Assembly: GCA_949126835.1 (NCBI GenBank) | Contig: OX421509.1 | Span: forward strand, 6,250,411-6,314,410 | Direction of reading: 5' to 3' | Source: Anisus vortex | Lineage: Eukaryota; Mollusca; Gastropoda; Planorbidae | DNA: 64,000 bases | In this document: positions 34,641 to 45,369 of the stretch, piece by piece | Layout: the number at the start of each line of letters is the position of its first letter | Position numbering within the stretch: position 1 is the first letter of the stretch | The notes under the pieces: model-generated | Told to the model about the DNA's origin: nothing | The model's database searches: none | The model's input: the letters and a program-made list of their open reading frames with translations, nothing else | Translations under genes and position numbers: made by a program

Positions 34641-35074
34641 CAAATGTCATCATTATTAAGATAATTTAGTTTAGTTAAATCGTTTTCTGTTAGAATGCCT
34701 TTAGATTAGATTTTGTCCCTGCTTATACAATTAGAAAAGTGTCTATATAAAACCTTAAATATTAAAGTAAAGTTTGGAACCGCCATTAACGTTTTCTGAT
34801 TGGCCAGGATGTTAGGCAAGAAGGTAGGGCTAAACAGGAAGTTAGATAAGATAATGAGCTATCTTTTCTTGTTTTCGGAGGTCTCACTTTAGAATCTGAT
34901 CTTATAGAAAGTATCGTTTCCTAATGCTGAAGAAGATAGGAGGTCCGGAAATCGTAGAACAAGTGGAATTATTTGTCTAAAAGTTTTTTTCTGCTGAATA
35001 ATTGATGTGTGAGATATACCTGTTTATCTTAAAAATCAATGTCCTTAAGAAAGAAATGCTTTCATTTACTCCAG
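34641..35074 (+). other. Intron end of lectin gene A
   Basis: AT-rich; a pyrimidine-rich stretch leads to the acceptor at 35073-35074. No homologue of the first-half lectin exon of gene B was found here. Confidence 0.45.
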
Positions 35075-35248
35075 CCAGATCATCTCACCTTTATACACTG
35101 AAGACTTTGGAGAAATTGACCTTACTACAAAACAACTACCTGTTCGAGCTTTGGGTCGGTCTAAATGATATTGATATAGAAGGCACATACAGATGGGAGG
35201 ACGATAACACTGTCTGCAATAACAGCTGCATTCAACAAATCTTCCAAA
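35075..35248 (+). CDS. Lectin gene A, central C-type lectin exon
   Basis: Starts after acceptor TTTACTCCAG in phase 1 and encodes HLYTLKTLEKLTLL, ELWVGLNDIDIEGTYRWEDD and NNSCIQQIFQ. The WVGLND and YRWED blocks are the conserved core of a C-type lectin fold. I end it at 35248, before GTACAT, because that gives phase 1 and joins cleanly to the terminal exon (IFQ-R-PPDN); GTACAT is a weak donor, so this boundary is tentative. With this end the exon is 174 bases, symmetrical like its neighbours. The amino-terminal half of the lectin fold is not encoded upstream in any exon I can see. Confidence 0.75.
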
Positions 35249-35404
35249 GTACATTTAAAAATCACTTTGATTTACTTTATTTAAATGTATCGCTTTCTTC
35301 CATGCTGCAAATATTTATTCCATTTTCCAATTTGACCAAACGCCACCTACACACATACACATACAGTCTCATGTCTCTCAGTCTACTCAGCTCTGGTTGA
35401 AATT

Positions 35405-35530
35405 ACTTGTGTCAAATTATAAGCGTATGAGCATTGAGCTGGACACATAATCACCTAGTAATCCATGGCCACGGAAATTTGTAAACGCTGCTTCGCAGGC
35501 CATACCTCTAACAAGGATACTTTATTTTAA
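35405..35530 (+). repeat. tRNA-derived SINE (family 1), 3' tail
   Basis: Matches the tail of the full copy at 52441-52672 ('cacctagta..ccatggccacgga', 'aacgctgcttc'). It sits in the intron between the last two lectin exons. Confidence 0.6.
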
Positions 35531-35671
35531 TCCCCTTTAAGTATTTGTGCCTATCTTGTTCCCTATCCAACATATGCCGGCATTTAACTTCTTCCCCCTC
35601 CAGGCCCTTTCTCATCCCACCATGCCATAATGGCCACGCTATTGCTTATGGGAAGGAAGTGGGGGCAATGT

Positions 35672-36182
35672 ATTACGATGGTGCTATACTAGAATATGCA
35701 GCTCTGTATGGAACCATCAACTAAAGAAAACATTAAAAAGCTAGAACACATAAACAAAAAAGCTGCAAGGTATATATCTAGTGAATAATACCAATTAACA
35801 AGAGTTACACCATTAGTCAAATCACTAAACTTGGAAATATTAGATGACTGAAGGATATAAAGTAAAGTAGCAATAATACATAAGGCATTAAACTCTAATT
35901 TAGAAATACATCCCAATAGCAACCTGTTGCAAATCTCAGATAAACATAACGACAAAAACACTTTCTTTATATCTTAGGCGAGAACAAATGCATATAAATA
36001 CTATTTCTTCCCGAGTGGCATTCGGGCATGGAATGGGTTACCTGAACAAACCAAGAAAACAAGTAACTCAACATTTAAAACTTTAATGAAAATGCAAGAC
36101 TAGACTCGGACCACGGATGAGCGTAAGACGCAATAATCTTCTTTATAGAAGAGGCGTCTGTAAGGTATAAGATAAGATAGGT
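35672..36182 (+). pseudogene. I-clade-like LINE, C-terminal ORF2 and 3' end
   Basis: Readable blocks include ENIKKLEHINKKAARYISS, TRVTPLVKSLNLEILDD, KVAIIHKALNSNLEIH and YYFFPSGIRAWNGLPEQ, ending in the repeat-type tail GTATAAGATAAGATAG. One stop and a shift. This is the best-preserved of four copies in the window. Confidence 0.82.
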
Positions 36183-36256
36183 GCTACTTTGTTATTCTGT
36201 AAAACAAATATTTATACTTCATTTTGTGCAAATAATTTAATTCTTCTATATTTCAG

Positions 36257-36399
36257 GACCTCCGGATAACTATGATAATTCTGAAGACTGCGTAGAGTAT
36301 TACTTAAGGGATCCTTACATATCTCCCATTTTGAATGACTGCAGATGCTCCTATAATTTTAATTATATTTGTGAAAAACCTTTCTTCAATTTCCCTTGA
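36257..36399 (+). CDS. Lectin gene A, terminal C-type lectin exon
   Basis: Acceptor ATATTTCAG, phase 1, 47 codons and TGA at 36397-36399. It encodes PPDNYDNSEDCVEYYL, ILNDCRCSYNFNYICEKP: the carboxyl half of a C-type lectin domain with EDC, NDC and YIC cysteines. The sugar-site motif that is EPN or QPD in calcium-dependent lectins is PPD here, and WND is LND, so classical calcium/sugar binding may be altered. A poly(A) signal AATAAA lies at 36588-36593. A diverged duplicate of this exon is at 40520-40647. Confidence 0.82.
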
Positions 36400-36587
36400 T
36401 GTTATAAAGATTGATATGTTTTATTCTTTTATTTTTCTATCATAATTAATTTGAAACTTAGGCCAATACTGCCAGTTATGCACTAAATGTCAGTTGTCCA
36501 CTAAATGTTAGCTATCCATAGATGTCGTACGGTGCAATCATCAAGATGAACACCATATTATGCACGTTTTCACAATACAGGCTTCAA

Positions 36588-36593
36588 AATAAA
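36588..36593 (+). terminator. Probable poly(A) signal of lectin gene A
   Basis: AATAAA about 190 bases after the stop codon. Confidence 0.55.
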
Positions 36594-36599
36594 CTAAAA

Positions 36600-38720
36600 C
36601 ACTAAAACAGAAGTCAGATTCTTGTGAATGACACCACACGTTCTTTCGAAATTATCTCCCTTTTCACGCCCTAATATTTCGGAAAATGTAATAAAATATT
36701 TTTTTTACCAAATAAGATATAAAATTTTGAAGCAATGATGTAGAGACAGAGTCACAAAGATGTGAGTGCCGCCATTATCTCGAACAAGCTATCTCGATAA
36801 ATCGGTCATGTGCAGAGAAAAAATCAGCAAGGAATCGATCTGGCTAATGTGTATTACAAAGAAGTTGATGGACAATGGTCAATCCTTGGACAGTATCGGT
36901 GGATGAAGAGACGTTAGCTGTTGCCCCTCACATCAAAGACCTAACGGGCATTGATAAGTGAGCTATGGTGCCAGTATGGTGGAGAAAATCTGCAAGTTAT
37001 GTGGACAGTAAACAGGTTGAAGTGTAGGTGGTAGCTCTGCTTTAAACGCTCAGAGATTTTGGTAATTTACATTTAGAGACAATGATCCCTTATTCATAAA
37101 TGCACACACTGGTATTTAATTGTGGTATTTCCTCATCGGTTGAAAGAAATTACGTCTCTTGGCAGTTTCTTACCTTTTTGTTTTTAAAATTTAATGTAAT
37201 CGTTTTTTTTTCGAATACTACAATTTTGAAGCCTTATATGTTGCTTTTGTCGATTAAAAAAAATAATTTTAAAATATAATTTTAAGTATTAGGCCCCAAA
37301 ATTGTCGGATTGTTATTATTTTATAAGGATTTACGCGCGAAAACAAACAAACATGATGACGCTCAATGCGTCATGGCACCTAATTCAAAAGTCTGTAGTA
37401 ATTTCTGATACATTTCAATACCCCTCCCTACATAGGGTTATAAACAACAGCCCCTTTAGTTTAGAATCAACCTAGGTGGCTAGGTCAGGATGAGCGCAAA
37501 TAGCCAAGGTATTAACAGGGATCAAAGTAATCATCGGCGGTTTACATACTACGCCAGTCTTTTAGGTCAGAAGCTTGACAGCAACAATTTATATGCATAT
37601 GCCAGGGGCATGGCGACCAGAAACAATTAAAAAGAACAAAAACTAAATACCGAAAAGAAACGTTCTCACTTCAGTTTTTATTGTAATATTGTCTTTTGTC
37701 TTACTCTCTTAACAAAACACATTGTAGTCATTCTTTTCTCCGTCATTTTGACGGGCATAACCACTAGTTATATAATAATACTAGACATAAGAAAGATAAC
37801 TCGGGAAGTCATAAAGAAGATACCATTAATTGAATTATCTTCTCTTATTTTTATATTTGTTCCTTTTCATTAAATTTTCACAAAATAAATTAAAAATCTT
37901 TATACAAAAATAAGTTTACTTCAGTGACAAATAAGGTAGACTCTATGTTTGTCCAAAGAGCTGTAGAATATAATATTTGAAGATAAAAATGCTACAAAAA
38001 AAAATTTCTGAAGAATTATTATATGTGATGAATTAGATTATGTTGTGTCATTATGTGAATTAAATATTGTAAGTAAAGAAAGTTTCGTTATTTATTCATT
38101 GAATGAATAAACTTTGTTTATTATTTTCCATTATGGCCAACATGTGTGCTTCAGTAATTTATTAAGTTAAAGCATCTCCAGACATAATTGATTAAAATTA
38201 AATAACATAAACAACACCTACATACTTGGACGTAAAGCTAAAAACTTAATGATGTACATGAAAGTAAAAGTGTCAACTGATTGAATCTAATTACACATCT
38301 AGTCAGCAATGCAGAAAGGTCAGCATTAGAAATAGTCGAAAGATACGAAAGATTAGAAATCCACAATCCAAACAAAAAGAACACCGAGGGCAGCAGGACA
38401 ACATCTAGAAAGACATTAAGAACTTTATTAGCAATCTCAGATAAATTAGAACAAAAAATATGACCTCACTTGAAACAGGGGAACGATTTCAAGACATACA
38501 CATATTAACTTCCTTGAGGAAGACAATTGGTAAAAAAAAATGTACAGTGAAATGAACAAGCCTTACAAGCAAGACAACATTAAGTTACTATCTCCGCAAA
38601 GAACAATGCACTATATTCCAGACTTTGTAGTTAGCAACTCACCTCACACCTTAAAAGAATAAGCACAACACGCCAATCTAGACAGCTTTCCCGACCTGTA
38701 AGAAACAATATTTGTATACC
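36600..38720. other. Intergenic AT-rich DNA
   Basis: I find no exon of the lectin family and no terminal repeats. A 60-codon open frame at 38281-38463 has no recognisable domain. Confidence 0.4.
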
Positions 38721-38726
38721 CCGAGC

Positions 38727-38830
38727 CAGGGGTCGGCACACTTTTAGCCAGGGGTCGGCAAACTTTTCACAACAGAGTGTCAAAGTAGACTTTCTAATCA
38801 TTCAGCGTCCCAACAGCTTGAGAATCAAAC
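38727..38830 (+). mobile_element. hAT-type terminus with duplicated tip
   Basis: CAGGGGTCGGCA occurs twice, 22 bases apart (38727 and 38749), with 'acttttagc' after the first copy. It is the left end of a family related to H1; the rest of the element is not visible. Confidence 0.6.
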
Positions 38831-39051
38831 TGCTCTACCACATTATTTGTTTGTTTTTTTAATAAGAAAATTAATTTGTTTATTATATGTGACATGACCA
38901 AGACAAAAAGCGAAGGCGCTTTACAGAGAAAGCTAGCAGAAGTCAACACCAAACTGTAAGTTATTACGATAATAAAACCAATACTAGATCTATTACATGG
39001 ACTTTAAGAACAGGGTACCAGAGAATAGGTTTGACGAGTAGGACTTAAATA

Positions 39052-39640
39052 AATAAATAAATAACGGTGCTTATATAGCGCATATCCCGTTGGTGACAGT
39101 TCTATGCGCAGACGACAGTTACAGAATACAGACAGACAACGAAATATGTAGTAATACGCTAATTCTGTTGACGAAATAGGTGAGTCTTCAGCCGGCTCCT
39201 GAAGGTGTCATAGCTAGGGCTCTGGCGAAGCTGTAGTGGGAGGTGATTCCAAGCGGACGGTCCTGCGTAGGAAAATGAACGTTCGCCAGCGGACACTAGC
39301 CTCACACGAGGGATCCGCAGAGTAAGCGCGTCAGAAGCCGAACGAAGTGGGCGGGACTGGGTATAGAGCTCCATACAAGAGCGAAGATAATCCGGGGCGC
39401 AGTTATTCAGGCACCTATAACAGAGGGAAGCCAGCTTATATGAGATCCGGTTGTTGATGGGTAGCCAGTGCAGAGATCGGAGCAGAGGATTTTGCCAGGA
39501 TTTGTCCAGTTCTGATAATGCTCTAAACTCCAGTTCCGCTTTTCCATTGTTCGATTTTTTTTCTAAAGTACGCTGTAGTCGGGTAGCATCATGCTTCAGT
39601 GCACACCATCGGACCCTAAGTTGGGTCTCTATACAATAAT
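39052..39640 (-). pseudogene. CR1-like LINE, C-terminal ORF2 and 3' end
   Basis: The minus-strand frame reads WCALKHDATRLQRTLEKK, PLLRSLHWLPINNRISYKLA, CYRCLNNCAPDYLRS, GERSFSYAGPSAWNHLPLQL and FRSRLKTHLFRQQN, then a tail with 'gatatgcgctatataagc'. The C-terminal frame is intact for over 150 codons; the 5' part of the LINE is missing. Confidence 0.85.
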
Positions 39641-39659
39641 TGACAATACCAAAAAAAAC

Positions 39660-40300
39660 GGACCGGTCATAACGATGTTCAGGGGTGTACCAAGAAAGAG
39701 GGGGGGGTACACCAAAGTTCTGTCTAGGCGCCAGCCACCACACGGCAATTATGTACTATTTTGTTTCTTACTGCGGACTGCCCCTCGAATCGTTATCTTG
39801 GTGGCTCGCCCATATACCTGAAATGCGCCAGGTAGCGCAAATCCCATACTATAGGTCTTGGCTTCCAGGCACCATGGCGGGGTTGGGGAGGGAACGCTGC
39901 GCTCATTGCTTCTCCCTACCGAGCATCGGGGCCTCTCGGCGATACAATGAGTCTCGGACGCGCAGCAGGGGTTGTCCGCCATGCGTTAGCCCACCGATGT
40001 GATCTTAATGCAATCGTACTATTGGTTACTACCCTTCGCCATCGATGAGGCCCATGGGTACAGAAGTGCCATGTGAGACCAGGAGCCTTCGCCTCATTTT
40101 CAAGCGACCTTCTTCAGGTCTATTTTAGTCTTACCCCTTTTTCTCTCCCCCTCCGGGGGATCCAGTCTAATTCCTGTATGGCTAAATCGCCTTGGGGTCT
40201 TCCCAGGGTGTGTTCTATCCGTCCCCCATTCGGCTTCCAATCTCCTTTCGGACTGGCTTTAGCCTGGATAGGTCCCCACAACTTGTCACCTGTACAAAAC
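39660..40300. other. GC-rich block of unknown origin
   Basis: About 640 bases clearly richer in G+C than the surroundings, starting next to an inverted pair GGTGTACC...GGTACACC (about 39683-39713). Open frames exist on both strands but show no domain. It could be the 5' part of an unknown element or a transferred segment. Confidence 0.4.
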
Positions 40301-40519
40301 GATCTTACGGTAATGATTAATAAGATGATAACACAGTTTGATCATGAATCTAGATACCCTTATATAGCTTAAGGAAGAAATGTCTCAATTACATAATTAT
40401 CCGTATTAAGTATAAGTCCAGTTTATAGCAACAGTTTTTTTTAGTATGAAACTATTCAAGATTTAGTTCTAAGTATAACACACATTCTCTAAGACTATAT
40501 GACTTTGAATAATGTCCAG

Positions 40520-40647
40520 GTCAACCAGATCAAAGCAAGCCATCGCAATACTGTATTGATTATGGAACCTACACCAAGCTAGAGTACTGCTAGCTATCGG
40601 TTTTTTTTAATTATATATGTGAACAACCTGTCATCAATTACACATGA
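40520..40647 (+). pseudogene. Duplicate terminal C-type lectin exon with in-frame stop
   Basis: Behind an acceptor-like CCAG (40516-40519) and in phase 1 it reads QPDQSKPSQYCIDYG, KLEYC, stop (TAG 40591-40593), then FFNYICEQPVINYT and TGA at 40645-40647. From the LEYC cysteine to the last cysteine it aligns without gaps to the terminal exon of gene A (LNDCRCSYNFNYICE). It carries the classical QPD motif that gene A lacks. AATAAA follows at 40669-40674. No other exon of this copy was found, so I call it a pseudogene; a sequencing error at the stop cannot be ruled out. Confidence 0.72.
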
Positions 40648-40779
40648 AAATGAAAATATTCATTGTGAAATAAAAATAATTACATTAACCAGTGCTCCAA
40701 ATGTTCTTCTTTGTGTGTGCATGTGATGATGTTGTATGTTTATAGCTTGATTATTTGTACTAGGGCCTATCAATACTTT

Positions 40780-40985
40780 ATATACCCCAAAAATGATCTT
40801 GCTTATGCCTTTCACCCCACCTGGGACATAGGCCGCCAACAAGAGTCCTCCAGGTATCCCGATCCTGGGCCAATTTCTCTACCTGAGTCCAGTTTAGCCC
40901 TAGCTTTTTAACATCGGTTTCCATATCGCGCCTCCAAGTGTTTCTCGGCCGACCTCTTTTCCTTTTCCACGATGCATGAAAAAAA
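40780..40985 (-). mobile_element. RTE-like LINE 3' fragment
   Basis: The minus strand reads GRPRNTWRRDMET, KLGLNWTQVEKLAQDRDTW and CPRWGERHKQ, the C-terminal end of the ORF of an RTE-like LINE. Similar fragments lie at 53600-53690 and 60590-60720. Confidence 0.7.
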
Positions 40986-41096
40986 GGTTTCTACTGGAGC
41001 CCTGCCCCTTAAGTAGCTTATATTTAGCATGTAAAATGATATTGAGAATTCATTTAGAGTTATTTATATGGCTTAGAGCTTATTTGCTTACTCCAA

Positions 41097-41657
41097 TAGA
41101 GCGATTGCAATAGGCGTGGTTAGGTTTTTTAGTGACGTTATTGTGTAAATAGCGGCTATCTTGGTGACAATGTCATTAGTGGGGAATAAACATTGTTTCT
41201 ACCATGTGTATTTTAAACCCAAAATATAAGAAATTAGTTTTCGTCAATCTTGATATTTAACTGTGATACTAGTCCTTAATAGTCCATCCACGAAAGAAAA
41301 AAGATTTTAGGCTTTAAAGGTTTTTCAATCGCTTTATTTGAAACATTGTACATTTTGCTTTATGATTTACTTTTAGACAATTAATATATAGGCTAACTTT
41401 CGACAATCGAAATCTTCAATTAAATATTATTCACGTAGAGAACCTTTTCCTTTGATTTTTAATGGTTTAAATTTTAGCTTTGAATGTTAATTTACATCGC
41501 TGGACAGTGTTTTATTTATGTTTTACGTTATATTGTTGAAGTGATCAAATTTAACAATAAAACCTTCTTACGGCTATAGTAATACGGCTGCCATTTATCA
41601 TAACTAGACAAAGTAAACAAACAGCATGCGCTTTTTGTCACGTGATTGCGATCGCTC
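41097..41657. mobile_element. MITE, family M1, copy 2
   Basis: Left TAGAGCGATTGCAATAGGCG; right end reverse complement TGAGCGATCGCAATCACGTG. The arms carry 'gtgacgttattgtgtaaata' and 'gcatgcgctttttgtcacgtg'. Same layout as 1465-2035 and 51560-51929. Confidence 0.68.
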
Positions 41658-41664
41658 AATTACT

Positions 41665-41855
41665 TTCAGCACAAAAACCTACCGAGGGCTGGTCCAGCGG
41701 TTAGTTCACCGGACTGTCAACCAAAAACCGACTGACAGGTCGCGGGTTATATCTTTGCCACCGACGGATCCCTGTCGCCCTGCAGGAGTTTTGGGCCTAG
41801 TGTACGTAATAATCTTCTATCTAGAAGGAACGTCTGTAAACTTATAAGAGGGAGT
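41665..41855 (+). repeat. tRNA-derived SINE with a LINE-type tail
   Basis: The head has an A box TGGTCCAGCGG and a degenerate B box GGTTATATCTT. The tail 'aataatcttctatctagaaggaacgtctgtaaacttataag' matches the 3' end of the I-clade LINE copies at about 36141-36180 and 62805-62850. Not a tRNA gene. Confidence 0.75.
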
Positions 41856-41859
41856 GGGA

Positions 41860-43204
41860 TATTAGTTTGAATAATAAATGAAATTATACATCTTTTCACG
41901 ATATTACAATGTAAAACGTATGGTATCCTCAATTGACTATATTATTTTATTTTTGTATATTTTATTTTGAGAAAGCATTGTGTTAATAACAAAAATATTA
42001 TAGACACGTTTCTAAATCAGAATACCAAAAAAGAAAAAAACAACAACAATTATTATATAAGTGAATCAATTACTTTAGTTGGGGTTGTGGTGGGGGGTTG
42101 AGAGGAGAAAGCACGATGGCAATTCTAGCCTGAGTTTGCACATACAAATTTGTCATGTAGATGCTATCCATTATTACTTACAGATATTATTGATACAAGC
42201 GTCATATAAATAGGCACTGTTACAATTATTACTAAAAATAACAAACATTTTTCTCGTCATGTGAAGAAGCGTGCCAAGTCTGGTAAGGAGATAATTTATC
42301 GTTCAGTTGTTCCTTTGTATAGTTTGTTATGATTGTCCATTTCATGCCCGAATGCCGCCCTGGAATAAAGATAATCTATATGTGGAATATAACTCAGTGA
42401 TAACCAGGTCCTAGTGCACAGTAGAAACTTTTATAAACAAATCAATTTGAAAAATGCTACTTATCATTTGAACATAACATATTACAAAACGCTAACATAT
42501 TAATAATTTACATAAATACACCCTGCGTGCAATTTATTGTAACGTCAAGAAAAGGTGGCGAAAGAAAGGGCGCGGTAGGGGGGGGGAATCCATTAAAACT
42601 GCCATTACCAAACTGTCTCTATGACTGCACGAAAACAACGGGACAAATTAATGAGATGCAATAAGATTGTGACACGAATACAGCGGCTCGGAATGGAACT
42701 ACGGGCAGATAAAATTACAAAAGGGCACTTAGATCGTTGCATAATAAAACGATACATACAATGGCGTATAGGGCGAAGTAATAACAAAACTGAAATTCCT
42801 TAGACAGCGATGGTCTATTCATTAAACTAAATTTTTTCACTAACCTGAAAGTTTACAAAATATATATATTATAATCATTATTGTTATTATGTACATTATA
42901 CTTGTTTATAAAACAATAGGCGAAAATGTGTGGGAGAGGGCTGGGGAGGGGGGACAGGCGCCCTCTCCAACGCACCTCTTGTTGTTGTTTTTTTTATTTA
43001 AAAAAAATTGTTTAGACATTTTAAAGATATGTATGTAGATTCCATGTGTGGTTATATGTGCACTATTTCGACAAGTATTCTCTACCGTTCCCCAACGTTA
43101 GCGCTGTTTGCCCCTCACATCTTTCCACTACGCCACTTATATCTCCATATATTTAGACCCATTTTCTCCCCCAACCATGCGATCAGGGCTACGCCACGAT
43201 ATAG
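41860..43204. other. Unassigned DNA
   Basis: No supported gene. Short open frames at 42605-42803 overlap on both strands and show no domain. Confidence 0.35.
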
Positions 43205-43640
43205 AATGGTTGAAATTTGCACAAATGGCTGAAAATTTCACAAATGGCTGAAAATTGCATGAATGGCTGAAAATTTAACAAAGGCTGAAATTTGTACAGA
43301 TGGCTGAAAATTTTACAATAAATGGCTGAAAATTGCATAGATGTCTGACAATTGCACAAAGGCTGAAATTTGTGCAAATAACTGAAAATGTCACAATAAA
43401 TCGCTGAAAATGTCACAATAAATGGCTGAAAATTGCATAAATGTGTGACAATTGCGCAAAGGCTGAAATTCGCACAAATGGCTGAAAATTGCGCAAATGG
43501 TTAAAAATTGCACAAATGGCTAAAGAATTGGACAAATGAAGATTGAACAAATAGCTTGAAATCGCACAAATGGGTGAAAATTGTACTCATGGCTAAAAAT
43601 TGCATAAATGGCTTAAATTTCACAAATGGCTGAAAATTGC
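43205..43640. repeat. Minisatellite, about 17-20 bp unit
   Basis: Irregular tandem repetition of 'aaatggctgaaaattgcac' with changes such as 'tgaaatttgtacag' and 'gaaaatgtcacaata', over 20 copies. Divergence and length change between units suggest an old array. Confidence 0.85.
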
Positions 43641-44162
43641 GCCGGCAGTAGATCTATCAACTTAATTGTACATGTCGCCGGGAACACACAGCAAATTTGA
43701 ATATCAACAGCAACATTGGAAGACTGATCAAAACATATTTATCACATTAGAATGATTTATCTGTAAAAATCTTTCTTAAATCTTTAAATAAAAGAGGCCA
43801 TTCGAACAGTAGCTTAAATATTTATCTCCTCGGAATCTCATTCTATAAAGACTGTGTTGGGACTTTGTTTTTTTTCCTGATATTTTTTAAATATGTCTAT
43901 TTCCGGTGACAAATTTACATTCTCGTTTTAATTCGTGTCGTATACGTCTTATAAACTTTGTAGGTGGGAAATTGTTCCGTTGCCGGGCAATAATTAAATT
44001 GCCGGGACCAACTTTATAAAGTTTTAATTCGTGTCGTATACGTTTTATAAACTGTGCTTCATATGGGTTGTCTTTCTTATTATTGTTTTTCCTGTTTAAT
44101 TTAAAATTTAATTCTAAGTTTGCTTCCAAAGCAACAATAAACAAATAAATAGCAAATAACAC
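43641..44162. repeat. Unassigned DNA with a 34-bp direct repeat
   Basis: 'gttttaattcgtgtcgtata' followed by 'cgtcttataaact' or 'cgttttataaact' occurs at about 43924 and 44022. Between the copies are two GCCGGG palindromic tips ('ttgccgggcaat'). Confidence 0.55.
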
Positions 44163-44787
44163 TGTTACGAATATCGGTCATAAATGAATGACGTAGTAAG
44201 GCATTGACCTCTTAACAAGTGCGTATCAGAGTCCAAGGCGACCAAGGTTTGACCTTTGTGCCCTGAGGGCAGTTTAAATAAATAATTCGTCCAACCCCAT
44301 GGAAATTGGAGGATAATTCTGGATCGTAGTATTCTATAAGGAAAGAGGTTAAAATGCGTATTAAGACCCTGTAGAATCTTCGATGATAGTTTTCTTTGTA
44401 AAGTCCCCACCTCCTAAAAGTTAGTTCAGTTGGAAAGTTTGTAGAGTGAAGTCGCTATATTAATTTTTGTACATTATATGCCATTTATTTTGAAATACTT
44501 ATGTTACCATCAGTTGATGCGTTTATTGATCGTTTATATTGAGTCTACAATTTAAATAAAATTGTTTATTCAACAACTGAAGTTGTTTGATCTATCATTG
44601 TTGAGAAAGGTGTGAAGATAATTATCACGAATATAACTACATTACTGCATAGACCTGTCAGTCAAGGAACCCCTAGCTTGGGCTACAGATTAGCAGAATC
44701 TAGAGACTTCTAATAAAGATACAACTATATACATTGAATCCGATTTAACGAGTCGTAATAATAGTCATCATAGAGACGTCCATAACA
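44163..44787 (+). repeat. 5' LTR, family G3
   Basis: 625 bases, TGTTACGAATATCGG to CCATAACA. Homologous in reverse complement to 50131-50749 with noticeable divergence. Confidence 0.82.
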
Positions 44788-44961
44788 ATTTGAGGGCTTC
44801 TACCGATATAGTTGTATAGTGAAGCATATATTCAAGGTGTGTTGTGTTGTGTGTTGGAGCAGTGACCTACTGAGCAAGCCTAATAACGCTGAATTCATTC
44901 TTCCGATTGGAAAAACGTAAGTTGGAAAAATTTACTACTTTAAAAATCTCTTAACTAAAGA

Positions 44962-45369
44962 ATGGAATTTATTGAAAATCCAGAAGAAGAAGTTCTGAAA
45001 ACTTTATCAATAAAGAAGTTAAAAGAGATCGCTGAGATCTTGAAGATAGAAGTTACTGAGACTACACCATCGAGGACTGTGTTGACACAGCAAATAAAAG
45101 AGAACTTGATTGCTAGTGGCAAGATGAAAGTAGAATCAAGCGCGGAGGAATGTCGTTGAAGGTCAGACGTCGAAATCTATGTCCGAACAGTTCCGATTTC
45201 AAATAGAAATCAAACGGATGGAAATGGAGATGGAACAAAAACGTCTTGAGATGGAAGAGAAACGTCTTGATCGTGAGATGGAAGATAAAAAAGTCAAAGA
45301 GAAAGTCAGGAAAGAATAGAACTGGCGAAGATAGGCGCTACTAAAAAAGAATCTCATAATGATGTAGAG
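44962..45369 (+). pseudogene. gag: Gag amino-terminal part, frameshifted (G3)
   Basis: Opens MEFIENPEEEVLKTLSIKKL with a SAP-like helical pattern (LKEIAEILKIEVTE) and is broken near 45150. In the next frame a charged coiled-coil-like stretch (MEMEMEQKRLEMEEKRLD) follows, and after another break ERIELAKIGATKKE joins the large frame at 45370. The original Gag probably began at 44962. Confidence 0.65.

Noticed and set aside
38281..38463. 60-codon frame with charged residues
   Set aside because: No splice sites, signal or family resemblance; likely chance.
41670..41760. Possible tRNA gene with A box TGGTCCAGCGG
   Set aside because: B box is degenerate, and the tail is that of a LINE; best read as a SINE.
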